Shown: positions 48,123 to 60,887 of the stretch, piece by piece
Numbering within the stretch: position 1 is the stretch's first letter
Layout of the letters: each line of letters opens with the position of its first letter
NCBI GenBank assembly: GCA_043228905.1
Contig: JBHGNT010000009.1
Coordinates: 19,344,001 to 19,408,000, forward strand
DNA: 64,000 bases
Direction: 5' to 3'
Source of the DNA: Azolla caroliniana
Taxonomy: Eukaryota > Polypodiophyta
Translations under genes and position numbers: made by a program
Notes under the pieces: model-generated
What the model saw: only the letters and a program-made list of their open reading frames with translations
Database searches by the model: none
Told to the model about the DNA's origin: nothing

Positions 48123-48358
48123 CACTTTGATACAATGCTCTTCCTTTGATCATATTCGACCATGCTTTCCACATCTCTTCGACCAAGCCCAATCTTTCCA
48201 TGAATTCCTCTCACAACCACAATGTGCACTCTCGATTACAACATTCATTGGTAAAGTTCTTGAACATCGAGAGTCACAACTCATTTTGACACATATCACG
48301 TGAAAGGTAATATTTTTGGTCTCATAGGTCATATTTGACCTCCGAAGACGATAATATA

Positions 48359-48359
<1 letters not shown>
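48123..48359. repeat. Interspersed repeat, copy A (inverted relative to 59567-59795)
   Basis: From CACTTTGATACAATGCTCTT through CATATTCGACCATGCTTTCC to GACGATAATATAATCTATC this segment matches the reverse complement of 59553-59795. Both copies end at a (CTAT/GATA)n tract. Confidence 0.88.

Positions 48360-48421
<62 letters not shown>
48360..48421. repeat. (CTAT)n microsatellite
   Basis: About 15 uninterrupted CTAT units. Confidence 0.95.
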
Positions 48422-48422
<1 letters not shown>

Positions 48423-51386
48423 CTTTCTCCCCCTTACAACCTAAGTGCTCTTTGAGCCAAACCCCAATTTCTTCTTCTCTTGTATGTGTGTCTGCAATTC
48501 TCATTAATCGAAGTAGTGTTAATTTATGTGTTTGTGTTCTTTGACTAGTCTACATAATCTATAGCTTACGTTGTTATAGGACAATAGTGAGCTTTTTGGG
48601 TGATGATTGCCTTCAAGAAAGGTGAGGGAGAGTTTTCTATACGTTGAGGTTAACAAGGTTAGTGGTTCTAGAGTGCTTGACAACCACTCTCACCCTCGTG
48701 ATTTGCTACACCATGAAGTTCTTTTTGTCACTAAACCCAAAATTGGTATATCCAACATTGATTTCCCCCGATCATTTCTTGTAGGGATTGAACCCTTAAC
48801 ACTTATCTTAACAATGGTTATCTCTTGCTATTTGAGATATTTTTCAAAAATCTTTATGGCGATTAAAATTTGATGACCTGATTGGTTGATTACCATGAAG
48901 CCTAACTTTATTGTATTTTCTCCCTTCCACATGCCACATCATGAGAACACCATGTATAAATTTACCTAAATTCTTTCAAGATGAAGTATTTTGGCCCCTA
49001 AGTCTAGACCATGTACACGATCATAGTGAACTCTCATGGTTGGCATATGATTTTTCTTTTGGCCAACCTATGGAAGCAAGATATTGAATCTTTAATCAAC
49101 TTCAAAGTCCCTTGGTCCTTCATATATGTGACAAAATTCCATCTTCACCCTCACACTTGGGGCTAAGCTAAGTTTGACAAGAGTTGGAGGACAAGTGGCC
49201 CACTCACTAGTGTAATGATATGTACTCAACCAATTTTTGAGTTTAATATAACTCATTTTACTCAATGGTCTATGGATTGTATTAAAAAAGATGTGCTCTC
49301 ATCATGGATGGAGTTGGAATTTCTTCTTCATAAGTCATCACCTCCCAAAAATATAGAAAATCTCTATTAATCATAGCCATAAGATGTACATTCTAGCATA
49401 CCATGCTTTTTACTTTGAAAGAATCAATAATGTCATTGAGTGTAAACATTCGATGCAATGCATCGGATTCCCGTTGAACGCTCAGGGGCTCTTGCATTTG
49501 CTACCTTTCTCAATCAAAATAATATAAATGAACTACATTTCACTATGGAAATTATTCAAGATACTCTATTCTTATGACCCATGTGATTTGTTGATCTATG
49601 ATCAATAAACATTATTGGCCAAAATTTCAAAAAATCGAGAAAATTCCAACATATCTCATGGGACTTGTGTATGCCAACATGTTTAGCACAAATGGTTTGG
49701 TGTGGAAATTGATTTAAACCCATAATCAAGCACCTAGAAGCATAGTAAATACTCTGGCCCCATTATGAGAATAGAAATTAGTAATGGGGAGGTTGTTAAA
49801 GGTGAAAGTTCAGACACTTGAAATTAGTGCACATCAACATGATAATAAAGAACCTTAGGCATCATTATGTCGCATAAATTCTAGTGAAGAGTTCATGTGT
49901 ACATACATGTGATATTAAATGATAGTAAAGAACTTTAGGGATTATTTGTAGGATTAAAGTCTAGTGAAGAGTTGGTGAGCGCATACATGCTTTAACGTAA
50001 CATTCCAATTGAATTTGATGGACCAATCATAAAGCTCAAGGTTCAATCTCTCTTTCAACTTTGAAGGGTTGTGCATTGTACTAGCGAACCCCCAAGGATT
50101 TAGAAGTTCAAAACGCACACATGCATTGTAGTGTTGGAACTTAGAAGATATGAAGCATGGTTAATGATACTCATTGCAATATGAGAAAACTCAATTTGCT
50201 TCATGGACCAAAGTGGTAGTATAAATGGATGACAAGGCTTGGAGGGTATGAGACATGGTTAATGATACTCATAACAATATGGGGCAACTCAATTTGCTTC
50301 ATAGACCAAACTAGTAGTATAAATGGACAACAAAACAAGGGAGCTAGAAATTAAGTTTATAGATGCGGAATATGGATGCTTGATCAATCAACTTGGTTGA
50401 CAATTGAAATGTCAAATGACAAATAGGTAATGGGGCAACTCGACACATGACTAGACTTGAAGCTTTAAAATGCTCTACAAATGTGGTTATAATGATTGAC
50501 ATAAACAACGATGATTGTATACATTTTGACAAACGAGAAGTAAGGAGCAATAAGACAAAGCAAGGGACGATAAATTGTTTTTTAGCCCCATATGCATTCC
50601 TAACAATTCCTAACAAGCCTTGGCATTGGGAAGACACCTTCTTTTCCATATCAAAGATTCTCGATAATGGTTTTGGGAGGGTTATCTGCACAAAGGCATG
50701 TTGGAAGCCAATGAATGTCCCAAGGGCTTGGGGAAGAAACCTTATTGTCTATTCATGGTAAAGATCCTCTTATATGGGTTTCGAGAGGGGGTTAATCAAC
50801 ACAACGAAGACACGAGCGAAAGCGAGGAGGGTCCCAAGGGCTTGGGGAAGAAACCTTACAGTCCATAGCAAAGATACAAGATAACGGTTCTCGGGAGGGG
50901 GTTAATAGGCACGAAGGCATGCGAAAAGACGAGGAATGTCCATGGACGTGAGGGGTTGTGTGGCCGACACCTCAGAAAGGAGAAAACCTATACATAGTTT
51001 CAAAGGTCTTGTGGTACGCATACTCTTAATGGCCGCCACTACCAATGATAGTGGTGGTGTCTGGTTGAGATATTCTTGAGTTGTGTGATCACTGATTACT
51101 AAATAGAGAGAATGACCCCCCCCCCCCCCCCCTCTTCTTTGGTTCATTCTTGGGCCTAGATATGGGCAAAGGGCATTTCGGGAAATAAAAAATAATTCAG
51201 GGGCATTTTGGGAAATAAAGAAAATTTCAGGGGCATTTGGGGAAATAAAGAGAACCTCAGGGGCATTTGGGGAAATAATTGAAACCTTGAGAAGCAGAAG
51301 TTTCTTCTGGCTATGGCGCAAGAAGCTTCTTCTGAACTACTACTTCTTCTTCGTTCTGGTTCGCATTGTCTCCGTCTTCACCCGCC
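48422..51386. other. Gene-free stretch with local tandem duplications
   Basis: No convincing gene. There are degenerate tandem pairs: about 49,830-49,990 (TAAAGAACCTTAGG ... CTAGTGAAGAGTT twice), 50,150-50,335 (ATGGTTAATGATACTCAT ... AACTCAATTTGCTTCAT twice, about 93 bp) and 50,640-50,940 (AAGGGCTTGGGGAAGAAACC blocks). A C-tract lies at 51117-51131, and GGGGCATTT(T/G)GGGAAATAA repeats follow at 51170-51280. Confidence 0.6.
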
Positions 51387-52565
51387 TCACGATCCTTCTC
51401 CTTCTCCTTCTCCATCTCCATCTCCATCTCCATCTCCATCTCCTTCTCCATCTCCTTCTTCTTTCTTCTTCTTCCTTTTCTTCTTCTTCTTCTTCTTCGT
51501 CATCTGATGCTTGATACCCTTGAGATGTTGCTTCATCTGATCTTTGATATGTTTCTGCAGCTTCATTATGATGCTTCCATGGTGACCTTCTTCTTGAGGT
51601 GTCCTCTTCATCCTTTCCCGTGGAACAGACCTCAGAGACTGACCAAAAACATGAGAAGGAGAAACCTTGACTTTATGGCTATGGTGATTCTCATATTTCA
51701 TACTTCGATATGCAGAAGCAAAATTTGATGCATAAAACTGATTAGGAACAATACTACGTTCTTTAATCGTTTCTGCAGAAACGTCGACCTTCTGGCTATG
51801 GCGAAGCTCATATTTGATGCTTTTATATGCCGAATGAGCTTTTTGGACATTGAACTCATCAGACATATTATTACGATCTATAGTTTTCTCTGCAGAAAGT
51901 TTTACGTTTTGGCTTTGGTAAAGTTCAAATAAGTCAGTGCTTTCACCTGCAGAAACCTCGACCTTTTGGCTATGGTGAGACTCGCATTTGAAGCTTTGAT
52001 AAGTAGAAGGAACATCCGGCACGAATAATTCATCAGAGATACTGAATTTCATAGCTTCTGAAGAAAATTCACCATGTATTAGGGTATGGTGATCTTCCGC
52101 GAGTGCCTGTAAGTCAGCATCGAGGAAAACAATATTATGATCGAGATTTTGGTCATCAAAATGTTCATTACTAGACTTCAACTCTTCTGCAGAGGGCTCA
52201 GGTTTTAACCTGTCTGCAGAAAGCTCGACCAGGTAACCCTTGCCATGGTGGTCACTAAGTTTCAAAATCTCTTCTGCGTCTTCTCTTGCATGATAAACAG
52301 AGGTAATGAGTATATCCTCTTCTGTGGGATCGACAGAAATGGGGAGACAAGAAAATGAAGATACACCTTCCTTCATAGAATTAGTATTTTGTTCTTGGAA
52401 GGATTCCTTCAGGGAAATCGTAAGGGTTTTTTGATCATTTAAAGTTGTGTAATGTTGTGATTTCTGAGGAAGACGAGGACTTGGAAGAAGAGGGGGATGG
52501 TGGGAAGATGAATCAGGTTGAAGAAATGGGAGGCAAGGAAGGCAGAATTTGCAAAGAAAATCCAT
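51387..52565 (-). CDS. Hypothetical 392-aa repeat-containing protein
   Basis: I do not recognise it. One open frame on the minus strand starts at ATG 52565 (MDFLCKFCLPCLPFLQP). A Pro/Ser/His-rich start is followed by a middle with at least three related units of about 45-60 residues, each carrying S-Y-S-K-Y/C-E-HSQKV-VSA (FKCESHHSQKVEVSAGES, IKYELRHSQKVDVSAET, MKYENHHSHKVKVSPS). The end is a Lys run and (Asp/Glu-Gly)n encoded by a CTTCTCCATCTC microsatellite, so the true C-terminus is doubtful. TATAAATT stands only about 10 bases before the ATG, so transcription may start inside the frame, or the promoter is elsewhere. The conserved repeat wording at protein level supports real coding; function unknown. 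Confidence 0.5.
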   Translation of the reverse strand: MDFLCKFCLPCLPFLQPDSSSHHPPLLPSPRLPQKSQHYTTLNDQKTLTISLKESFQEQNTNSMKEGVSSFSCLPISVDPTEEDILITSVYHAREDAEEILKLSDHHGKGYLVELSADRLKPEPSAEELKSSNEHFDDQNLDHNIVFLDADLQALAEDHHTLIHGEFSSEAMKFSISDELFVPDVPSTYQSFKCESHHSQKVEVSAGESTDLFELYQSQNVKLSAEKTIDRNNMSDEFNVQKAHSAYKSIKYELRHSQKVDVSAETIKERSIVPNQFYASNFASAYRSMKYENHHSHKVKVSPSHVFGQSLRSVPRERMKRTPQEEGHHGSIIMKLQKHIKDQMKQHLKGIKHQMTKKKKKKKRKKKKEEGDGEGDGDGDGDGDGEGEGEGS

Positions 52566-52584
52566 GGCTAGTGAAATTTATACA

Positions 52585-52585
<1 letters not shown>

Positions 52586-52621
<36 letters not shown>

Positions 52622-52959
52622 AGGTTTCTTGAAAACACAAGTAATTCAATGATGATGGTGGCGATGGCAATGGAATGCGGAAAATGGTGATGGTACAATC
52701 AGGTTTCTTGAAAACACAAGTATTTCAATGATGATGGTGGCGATGGCAATGGAATGCAGAAAATGGTGATTGTGATGGCAATGGAAAGCTGAGATTGGTG
52801 ATGTTGATGGCGATGAGAATGGAAATGGTGATGCTGCAGATAGTAATATCGATGGAAGAGGTGATGCGAATAGATATGGCAATGCTGAAGATGGTGATGG
52901 CAATGGCTATGGCTATGGCTATGGCTATGGCTATGGTAGTGGTAGTGGTAGAAGGAGCT
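52586..52959. repeat. (AC)n, 78-bp duplication and (ATGGCT)n tract
   Basis: (CA)n at 52586-52618 is followed by two adjacent copies of CAATCAGGTTTCTTGAAAAC (52617 and 52697), then GATGGCGATGG-type repeats and GCTATG hexamers to about 52,955. The His/Ser-rich minus-strand ORFs here come from these repeats. Confidence 0.88.
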
Positions 52960-53029
52960 TAATTTGACAAATCCATTGCTGTTTGAAATGCAGAGATTAG
53001 AGGTTACATGGTGATGTAATGGCAAGATG

Positions 53030-56000
53030 AAATTTAGTTCGAGAAAACACTCACCGGATAAAGACGGAGATGATGGCGAGAATTAAATTCCCGAAGAAAC
53101 TTAATTCGGAAAAGCACTCACTGATATTCCAACACTCAATGCATCCCTCCCAAAGCTGGATTGCTATGGAAATGTGGAGACAGAGAGTTTTGCATACATT
53201 TGCCAGAGAGACTCAACTTTCTTGACTAAATTGGCCCACAAAAGGATTTCCTTTGTAAATTTAACAGAAAAAAGGAAAGAGACTAACCATCTTTTGGAGG
53301 ACTTTAGAATGCAGACTTACTTTGTAGCCAAAGAAAGTTGAGTGTCAAAAGTCAAGAATTGACACCTTGTCTCAATGGATGGAGCTTTGATGATCTTCAT
53401 TCTTCAAGTAAATTCGAGACATGAGGCATGGTTCCCAATGTGAAGAATTGTAGATATTTCCACCATGTGAGAGCATGGACAAGACACCGATTGGATTAGA
53501 GAGACATATGTAGACATTGACAATTTTGAGCTTAAACCGCGTTTATTCACATTGCATTCTCCTTCTCCATGAATGCTGGTAGCGGATGTCCAAGAAAGCC
53601 CTAATTGTGAAGGTTCTCATTGGGTTTGATAAACACATATAGTGATGAACAAAAATAAATAAAAATGTGCCCACATCTAAAATAGATCGTGCAAAAGCTT
53701 AGCTATAAACGTGATGTCTTTCACAATGGATTTGATGAAGTTCACGGAAAATTATTGTGAGATATAGTCTTTTGTATTAGAGTTTTGCATGAGTGCCCCA
53801 AGTATGGGTGCGCACAATTTTTCATGCATTATTCACTATCAATCGGTCATGCATTTTCCTCTTCTTTGTTTGTGTGTATGAACATTTCCCATATATAATA
53901 TATTCTATCGTGGTTTTCTGTCGATTATAAGTGGCTAAAATTTGTTAAAGAAATCTACGTGGTTACTAAGTTGCTTTGTGGCATTCAAAGACATCTAAGT
54001 TCGAGAACTATTTCATTTTGCTTTTTCCTTTTGACTAAGTCCTTTTGTGACTTCATGCAAAGCATATTACCAATTACTTAGTTGTTACTTATGTGATATT
54101 TGTTATTGAAATACCCAATATTTTTCTCCAATGTAGTTGGGACATTAAAGATTGTATAAGCATTAATTATGGTTGCATTGTACTTAGCATATTTGGTATC
54201 ATTTATGCTTGCTTCTAACGAGGAAGTAATAGCAATTGCATATGCTTCATTTGAAGTTAAGTAACTTGGTTATTAATTATGTTGTACAAGAACCAATGTT
54301 GCATTAGGTCCGGACATCACACTATTTGAGCTATTCATTAGCCTTCATAGAAAAGTACACAACTCACTTATTGGTAATAAGTTGTGCTTTTCTTGACCAG
54401 TGATTAACTTTGTGAATTTGGTAATATAACTGATTGAGTACACTACTTATAGAACTAATTAAGCCTTGTTTTGCTAGCATTGACTTTCAAAAGGTTGGCC
54501 TTAACAGTTTTTATCTTGTGTTCTGGAAAAAATAGTAATGTCAAAGAGTTGTCAAGCCATTTTATCTACGAGCAAACTATAATTGTGCATGATCTCAAAT
54601 TAGAAAAATATGAAGAGTTTTTATAATAGTGTTAACAATAAACCCATTGTTCAATCAAATATGAACCAACCATCTGAATCTTGCAGCATTACCATTGTTA
54701 GTTTGATCCAACAAAATAGTTTTTAGTTTATCTAAGGAAGTGGGGTTTGAAGAAAAACATCATATTTATGCGTGCCAATTATTTGTTGGATATCTAAAGT
54801 CTTTTCTATGAGTAACGTAAATGTCATCATGTTGTGCTTTATCATCAAATGTTTTGTTAAACAGCTTTACCCGAGAAGTGATGTTGTCGAGTTTAACTCC
54901 ATTTCTCCACTTTGTTCACCTTGCTCAATTATTCAACGTCATCTAAAACTGGTTTCATATATTAAATTCATTATAGAGTTGCTTAAAAACTAACTTATTA
55001 TAGAAATGTTCATTAAATGTTATGCCCTTGGTAGGGGACACCTTTTATTTATATTGATAACCCGTGACCTATTATAGAATTGATTGTTACAGCCCATGTC
55101 ACATTGATAACCAATCCCACTCTATCACATGTAGAATTTCCTTCCAATCAGGTTTGAATAGATTGCAATTTTTGTCATATATTCAGAATTAAATAAAATA
55201 GGTTTTCCACATTAACTTCTTTCTTATGGAAGCCTATAATAGAAAACCCATGTCACATGGATGCTTTCTGTCTAAAACCCACTATTTCTCATGTCACATG
55301 GAGACAAATTATCTAAACCTGTCCATCCCAATCACATATAGAATTTTCTTCCAATAGAGAAGAGAACCTAAAGATTTTGGCACTTATCCAATGTTATTAT
55401 ATGGAATTGGGTTCACACATTAAACTTCCACCTTAAAACCAATTTTCAGATGGCCATGAGATGTTACTATATCGAGTAAATTTCATAATGGAGAATTGCA
55501 CATTACATCTCAGGTCACATAGATGGTAATGCTTGAAGAATGCAAATCAACCACTATAGGAGTATGTATTTCAACCACCTCATTACCTTTTATTTTATTT
55601 TATTGTCTTATATTCGAGGTCATAAGATCATAAAAGTGGAGATTGAAAAATGCAAGAGATGTACTTATATATAGAGCTGCATTTTGTTTATTTGAAGCAC
55701 TCAAACAATCATGCATGTTCGTTTGTCCTGGGCAAGCAAAAATAAAGACATGTCTCTTAATAGGTAAGGTTGTTGGTCAGAGAGCTAGAACTCGTTCATT
55801 CAACCTATAAGTCTCATCGTAGCATCCAGTAAATTCAGGGTTCATGAAATTTAAACCCATGTTATAGTTTACTACAAATATGAACACTTATTCAAGGCAA
55901 AAATGGTTTGAACCTGAAAGTCAACAGAATCTATATGCAGCCTATGATAACCAAGGCTACAACTAAACCAGCACCTTCAAATCTCAATTGAACTCTAGCC

Positions 56001-57933
56001 CCTTCTGGTTCAATTAATCAAATCTGTTTCTGAATTTCCCTTTTCTAATGCAAATCCGAAACTTTCAGTGCTTTATACTCTTTCATTTGATCAATTGACC
56101 TTATCCTAAGTTGAGGATAGCCTTTTCACTTACCAATGCACATCCACATACCATTGTCAAGTCCACTTCTCCTTCGGAAGAGTGTTGTTCTGCAAAACCT
56201 TCACACAAAAAATTCGACCTCTTGAATATGTTAATTAAGTTCTATTTCACTTGACTCACATCTAATTGATTGCCTTTGTTATAGCGTGCTCTCCCTCCAG
56301 AGAACTATGCACACCCTTCACATAGAGTTAAATCGAGAATGGGTAAGGAAGTTTTAGAAACTTACTGGGAAAGTGCACATAGTATCAGGCCCAAGAAAGA
56401 AATCAAACAATTTCAAAAAAATTCAAGAGATGAAAAGTACTCCTGTATATGCTATCAATAAATGATCAGTTCAACTCAAACTGATAGATTCACATGATTT
56501 TGATCAAGACTGTTGATTTTACATCTATTTACAAAGTGAAAATAGCTCAAAAAAGAGATATACTTGAAAATGATCCTCACCAAACAAAATCTCCTAGTAA
56601 GCTAAAAGTAATGATCCATGTCAAAAAAGAGTTTTAGCTGGAGTCAAAAAACATCGCACAAGCTTATTTCAAAGGAACATAATGAAACAAAATTAGATGC
56701 TTGTAAAAACAACTCCATAGAGTGAATTAGTCAGATGACTATTTTGAATGTGAATCCGAGTTCCTGAAGGGAAAGACTGGCACCATATTCAATGCTCCAT
56801 ATTCAAATTTGCAACAAATGCTATGATATAAAACTATAGCTTCTGTAATTGGTTGTCTTCATCATGCCAGATGAAAAACTCATTTCTTTGACCTCTTGCA
56901 AAGCAAAGAAAGGTGGAAGTTGATAGGGTTCTTTTCCTTTGTTTTATTTGCCTGGCATTTCAACAAAACCAATATTAACTTTAGGGAACAAAGGCATGTA
57001 ATCAAACTAATCTTATTCACATACAATCATGAATGACGGACATAAGTTTATACTAGGGCAAAAATCCAAATGCTTCATGTACAAAGCTTTGAACCACCAG
57101 ATCAGACAAGTGAGACTAAAATTCTGGGAACAAAACCCAAATTACTGAATCAACATTATAGTTATGAACCTGAAACTAATCAAATATTAGGTTCCTTATT
57201 AATTAGGCAAAAACTCTGGTATTTTGGATTATTACCCCATTAATTGTTTGGTTAATTGGTTAACGATGATTGTGCTAAACCCAACAGATACAAAGCTAAA
57301 CCATGCTTGCTTTTATTACTTACTCAACCTTCTGATTCCACAAACTTTAAATTTTATGAAGAATTCAGGGTCACACAATTGATCATAGAAGGATTATTTC
57401 CGTTCATGATGCCACGCAAGACAATACTCATGTAAACATTAGGGAATGTAAAGTAAAGCCACAAGAATTAGCATACAAATGGCATTTCCTTTCATGATAT
57501 TATGATAAATACATAAAACTATTCATATATAAGATTCTGAATTAATTTTAGAGACTATAACTCCTGCCAATATGTAACAAAAACAAGAAGCTCTAATCGA
57601 TTATGATGAAAAATCATGATCACAAGATTCAATATACAAGCACTGGATTTCCTTCAATGATGCTACACTAGACTAGATGAGATGAGAGATGCACCTTTAT
57701 AAAAATCTCATTGTTGAAGATTCAGTAATTATATGTAGAAATTCAGACAGTGAGTTTTAACATAGAAGCACATCAGTTCCTTTACAAAAAAAAACACACG
57801 AAAATAGCACCTATTGATCAAATCATGAAGAAAAAGAATTTTGCACTTACACAGAAACCTCTAAGGCAAAAAGCTTCAGAGGCTATAAAGAAAATCAGGT
57901 CAACAGAATATATACACCTCGAAGCACATCACT
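53030..57933. other. Long intergenic region without a recognisable gene
   Basis: About 4.9 kb of AT-rich sequence. A faint copia RNase H-like phrase (NEEVIAIAYASFEVK, near 54215) may be retroelement debris. A downstream exon of the mS37-like gene on the minus strand could hide here; I found none. Confidence 0.4.
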
Positions 57934-58164
57934 TCACTCTACAAATATCAGAAGCTGTAGGTTTGCATCAAATGCAGGAGGAAGCAGGCGCACCTCATTC
58001 TCCATACAAGCATTGAGGGCATCGCGCTGTTTGGCACAGAGGTCGGCGTCGTGGTTATTGCGAGGGAGGCAGCCTAGGAAGCTCATCATCTCCTGCATAC
58101 AGGTGGTTGTCTTCCCCCACTTTTTAGGGTTAACGCGAGTAAAGTTGTAAGTCCTCTTCCCCAT
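57934..58164 (-). CDS. Mitochondrial ribosomal small-subunit protein mS37-like (CHCH, twin CX9C)
   Basis: Small mitochondrial ribosome subunit protein of the MRP10/CHCHD1 kind, normally imported to the intermembrane space where its twin CX9C pairs are oxidised. ATG at 58164 gives MGKRTYNFTRVNPKKWGK, close to the plant mS37 start, then CMQEMMSFLGC (C22-X9-C32) and CAKQRDALNAC (C43-X9-C53), an exact twin CX9C. The frame ends after 76 residues. The residues after MENE do not resemble the family tail (usually a basic helix), so GAG|GTGCGC at about 57993 may be a splice donor and the true C-terminus may lie on an unseen exon to the left. Upstream is a (GA)n-rich leader; the longer frame upstream of this ATG is low-complexity. 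Confidence 0.8.
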   Translation of the reverse strand: MGKRTYNFTRVNPKKWGKTTTCMQEMMSFLGCLPRNNHDADLCAKQRDALNACMENEVRLLPPAFDANLQLLIFVE

Positions 58165-59241
58165 GGAATGGGCTACTTCTCGCAAACAGGCGATGTCTGG
58201 GCTCTGCAGAATCAGCGAGAACGCATGCGAAGGCTCTGTGTCTTCTCTGTGGCGAGACCCCTCTGTCTCTGTTTCTCTGTCTCTCTGTTTCTCTGTCTCT
58301 GTCTCTGTCTTCCTCGCGCTGTGCGAGAGAGAGAGAGAGAGACTCTGTTTCTGAAGAGCGTTTCGGAAACAGAGCAAAAACCTTGGGAAGGCCTTTTCAC
58401 ACTGTGTCCGGACAAAGACGCTTCTCTCACATGCCTCTCTTGTTTTCCTTCCATACTATATACATAATATGTATAGACTCTAGAGATAGATCCTCGCATC
58501 AAAACTTCAAAAGAAGGTTCTGTTTCTTCTCCATGTCTTTGTTCGATTGGTTCGTGTTTCTGGAGCGGTGAGATCATGTCGAGTACATATGTTTCGTACA
58601 TTTCACGTGGGTGCCCTACCACTAAAACCCGTTCTTGTTGGGACTTCGAGGGTTTACAAAGCTTGGGTCACATCAGGAACGGAACGGACCCCCTCCCCCC
58701 CCCCCCCCCCCTCCCACGTCCTGTCTCCTGTAAGACACCCACCATTGAATCATATCATACTGTAGTAGCAACTCATGAGGCAGTTGGCCCGACTGAGTTG
58801 ACATCCGATAACACGAGTGGGTTCTTAGGCCAAAAAAGTTAATACTGTAAAAGTATACACACACAAGAAGCCTAGAAAACTCGAGACTATCATGTTATCA
58901 ATGGTGAACATGTGATACAATTGTACAATTGGACGGAGCGTTCGATCAATCTTTTGGTAATCTTACGAAAGAGAGAGAGAGAGAGTTTCAACATGTTCCA
59001 CTGCCCATGTATTGTAGTGTAGTTAGTGGGTGACCATACTCCATTGTGGCACCCATTGTAAGTTGTATTTTTCAAACACAATTATATTAATAAATGTGTG
59101 TTTTCACTAGAGAGAGAGAGAGAATTTCAACATGTTTTGCTACCCATGTAGTGTAGTTAGTGGGTGACCATACTCCATTGTGATACCCATTGTAAGTTGT
59201 ATTTTTCAGACACAATTATATTAATAAATGTGTGTTTTCAC

Positions 59242-59283
<42 letters not shown>

Positions 59284-60180
59284 TATATAAACGTCTTCTA
59301 AGGCCAAAATTGGCCCATGAGACAATTGGTTTATAACAAAAATGGGGTATTTACCCATTCATCGAAAGAAAAAGAAAAAAAAAAAAAGAGCTTAAGCTAA
59401 ATGGTTCTAGTAAAAAAAAAACATGTTCTATAAGGAAACGACTTTATACTAGGCCTAGTTTTATTTCCATCCAAGTCTCTCGAAAAGAAGCGAGAGGTCA
59501 AAGGGTTTCAATGTGGATATGGCATGTGGTCCCAATGTAAGAGATAGATAGATAGATTATATTATCGTCTTCGGAGGTCAAATATAACCTATGAGACCAA
59601 AAATATTACATTTCACGTGATACGTGTGAAAGTGAGCAGTGACTCTCGATGTTCAAGAACATTACCAATGAATGTTGCAATTGAGAGTTCACATTGTGGT
59701 TGTGAGAGGAATTCATGCAAGGATTGGGCTCAGTCGAAGAGATGTGGAAAGCATGGTCGAATATGATCAATGGCAGAGCATTGTATCAAAGTGTGATACT
59801 CAAACTCGTGAACTTGTTTAGAGCTAAGTGTGCATAACCGACCACTCTCATCACTCGTGCCCCAACACCCTGTCTCACATCGCAATGCATGTGAGCTAAG
59901 TCGCATGGAAGCAATGGTTCGAATGACAAACAACGGTGTGGGCTCTAACATGTATCGATGTGTACGATTTCCCCGTTCCGCAAAGAATATGGTTTTGTAG
60001 TTAGGTGCAACATGTGTAGTATAATGTGTGAAGCGTGAGCCTCCATATTTGTCCCATGTCATGATACATTGGCATTGCAAAAAGGCCACATTTACATTTA
60101 TAGAGGCCACATTTCATGAAGCAAGTGTCTCGCATCCCATCTACCAAACCATTAATCTATATCTTGCATCCAACCGGAAC

Positions 60181-60222
<42 letters not shown>

Positions 60223-60887
60223 GAACATCCACGTGAGACTTATTGCGATTGATGAAACGGGCCTAGCCCATGCCGAGGATCAAACTTGGGTTTTAAGTGC
60301 TAGAAGAAACATCAGTTTTGGAGGAAGCCCCATGCTCTTGGGCGACAAGTAATCAAAAGTTTTCGATAAGAAGTTTCATTATATTGTACAAATCGAGTCA
60401 GCTCAGCTCAGCGGGTGCATAACTTTCAAATGCTCGAAACGCATGCTGGTACCGAAGGGTCTCAATGGCAACCCCGTGAAAATGAGAGTTACTGTTACTT
60501 ACAGCCGGTCCGGTGCAATCACGGGCTTTGCCAAATGAGAGTTCTTGTAGGTTCGATCTCACATGATGCTATGTAAGGAAATGGCCCTCTAGATGGACCA
60601 AGGGAATTTCACGTTCATAAGATGCTGTAACAGTTGCTGCTCTGTGCTTTTGTGCTGGTTTGAAAGCATCTCGATTTGTAAGGTGATGTAGAGAAGGAAA
60701 ACCTAAACAGGTTGCCTCTCTTCTATTCGAGGTGTTGGAAACAGGAAATCCCTATATCAACAGAGTTACTCCTCCTCTGTATTTGACGTATGGAATAAAG
60801 AATCTTAGGATTTCAAACAGCAAGGTTAAGGAAACAATGTTGAAGCTACATTCTTGCTGTTTTTTGAGATCTTGAAAGTCTAGGGAG
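58165..60887. other. Spacer with simple repeats
   Basis: It holds CT/GA-rich leader sequence of the mS37-like gene, a poly-C tract (58689-58712), two adjacent copies of a 139-bp unit (58986-59247, containing TAGTTAGTGGGTGACCATAC and ACACAATTATATTAATAAAT), (GA)n at 59246-59279 and 60182-60218, and repeat copy B. No gene accepted. Confidence 0.6.
59553..59795. repeat. Interspersed repeat, copy B (inverted relative to 48123-48359)
   Basis: Matches the reverse complement of copy A from the GATAGATAGATAGATT tract to GAGCATTGTATCAAAGTGTG. Copy B continues to about 60,110 with sequence absent from copy A, so copy A is truncated or B was extended. Confidence 0.88.

Noticed and set aside
52646-53025. 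His/Ser-rich minus-strand ORFs
   Set aside because: They are translations of GATGGC/ATGGCT simple repeats.
54100-54290. Copia RNase H fragment
   Set aside because: A short phrase (NEEVIAIAYASFEVK) is suggestive, but nothing around it supports a retroelement.
59730-60110. 126-codon minus-strand gene
   Set aside because: It lies within interspersed repeat copy B; no domain and no conservation in copy A.
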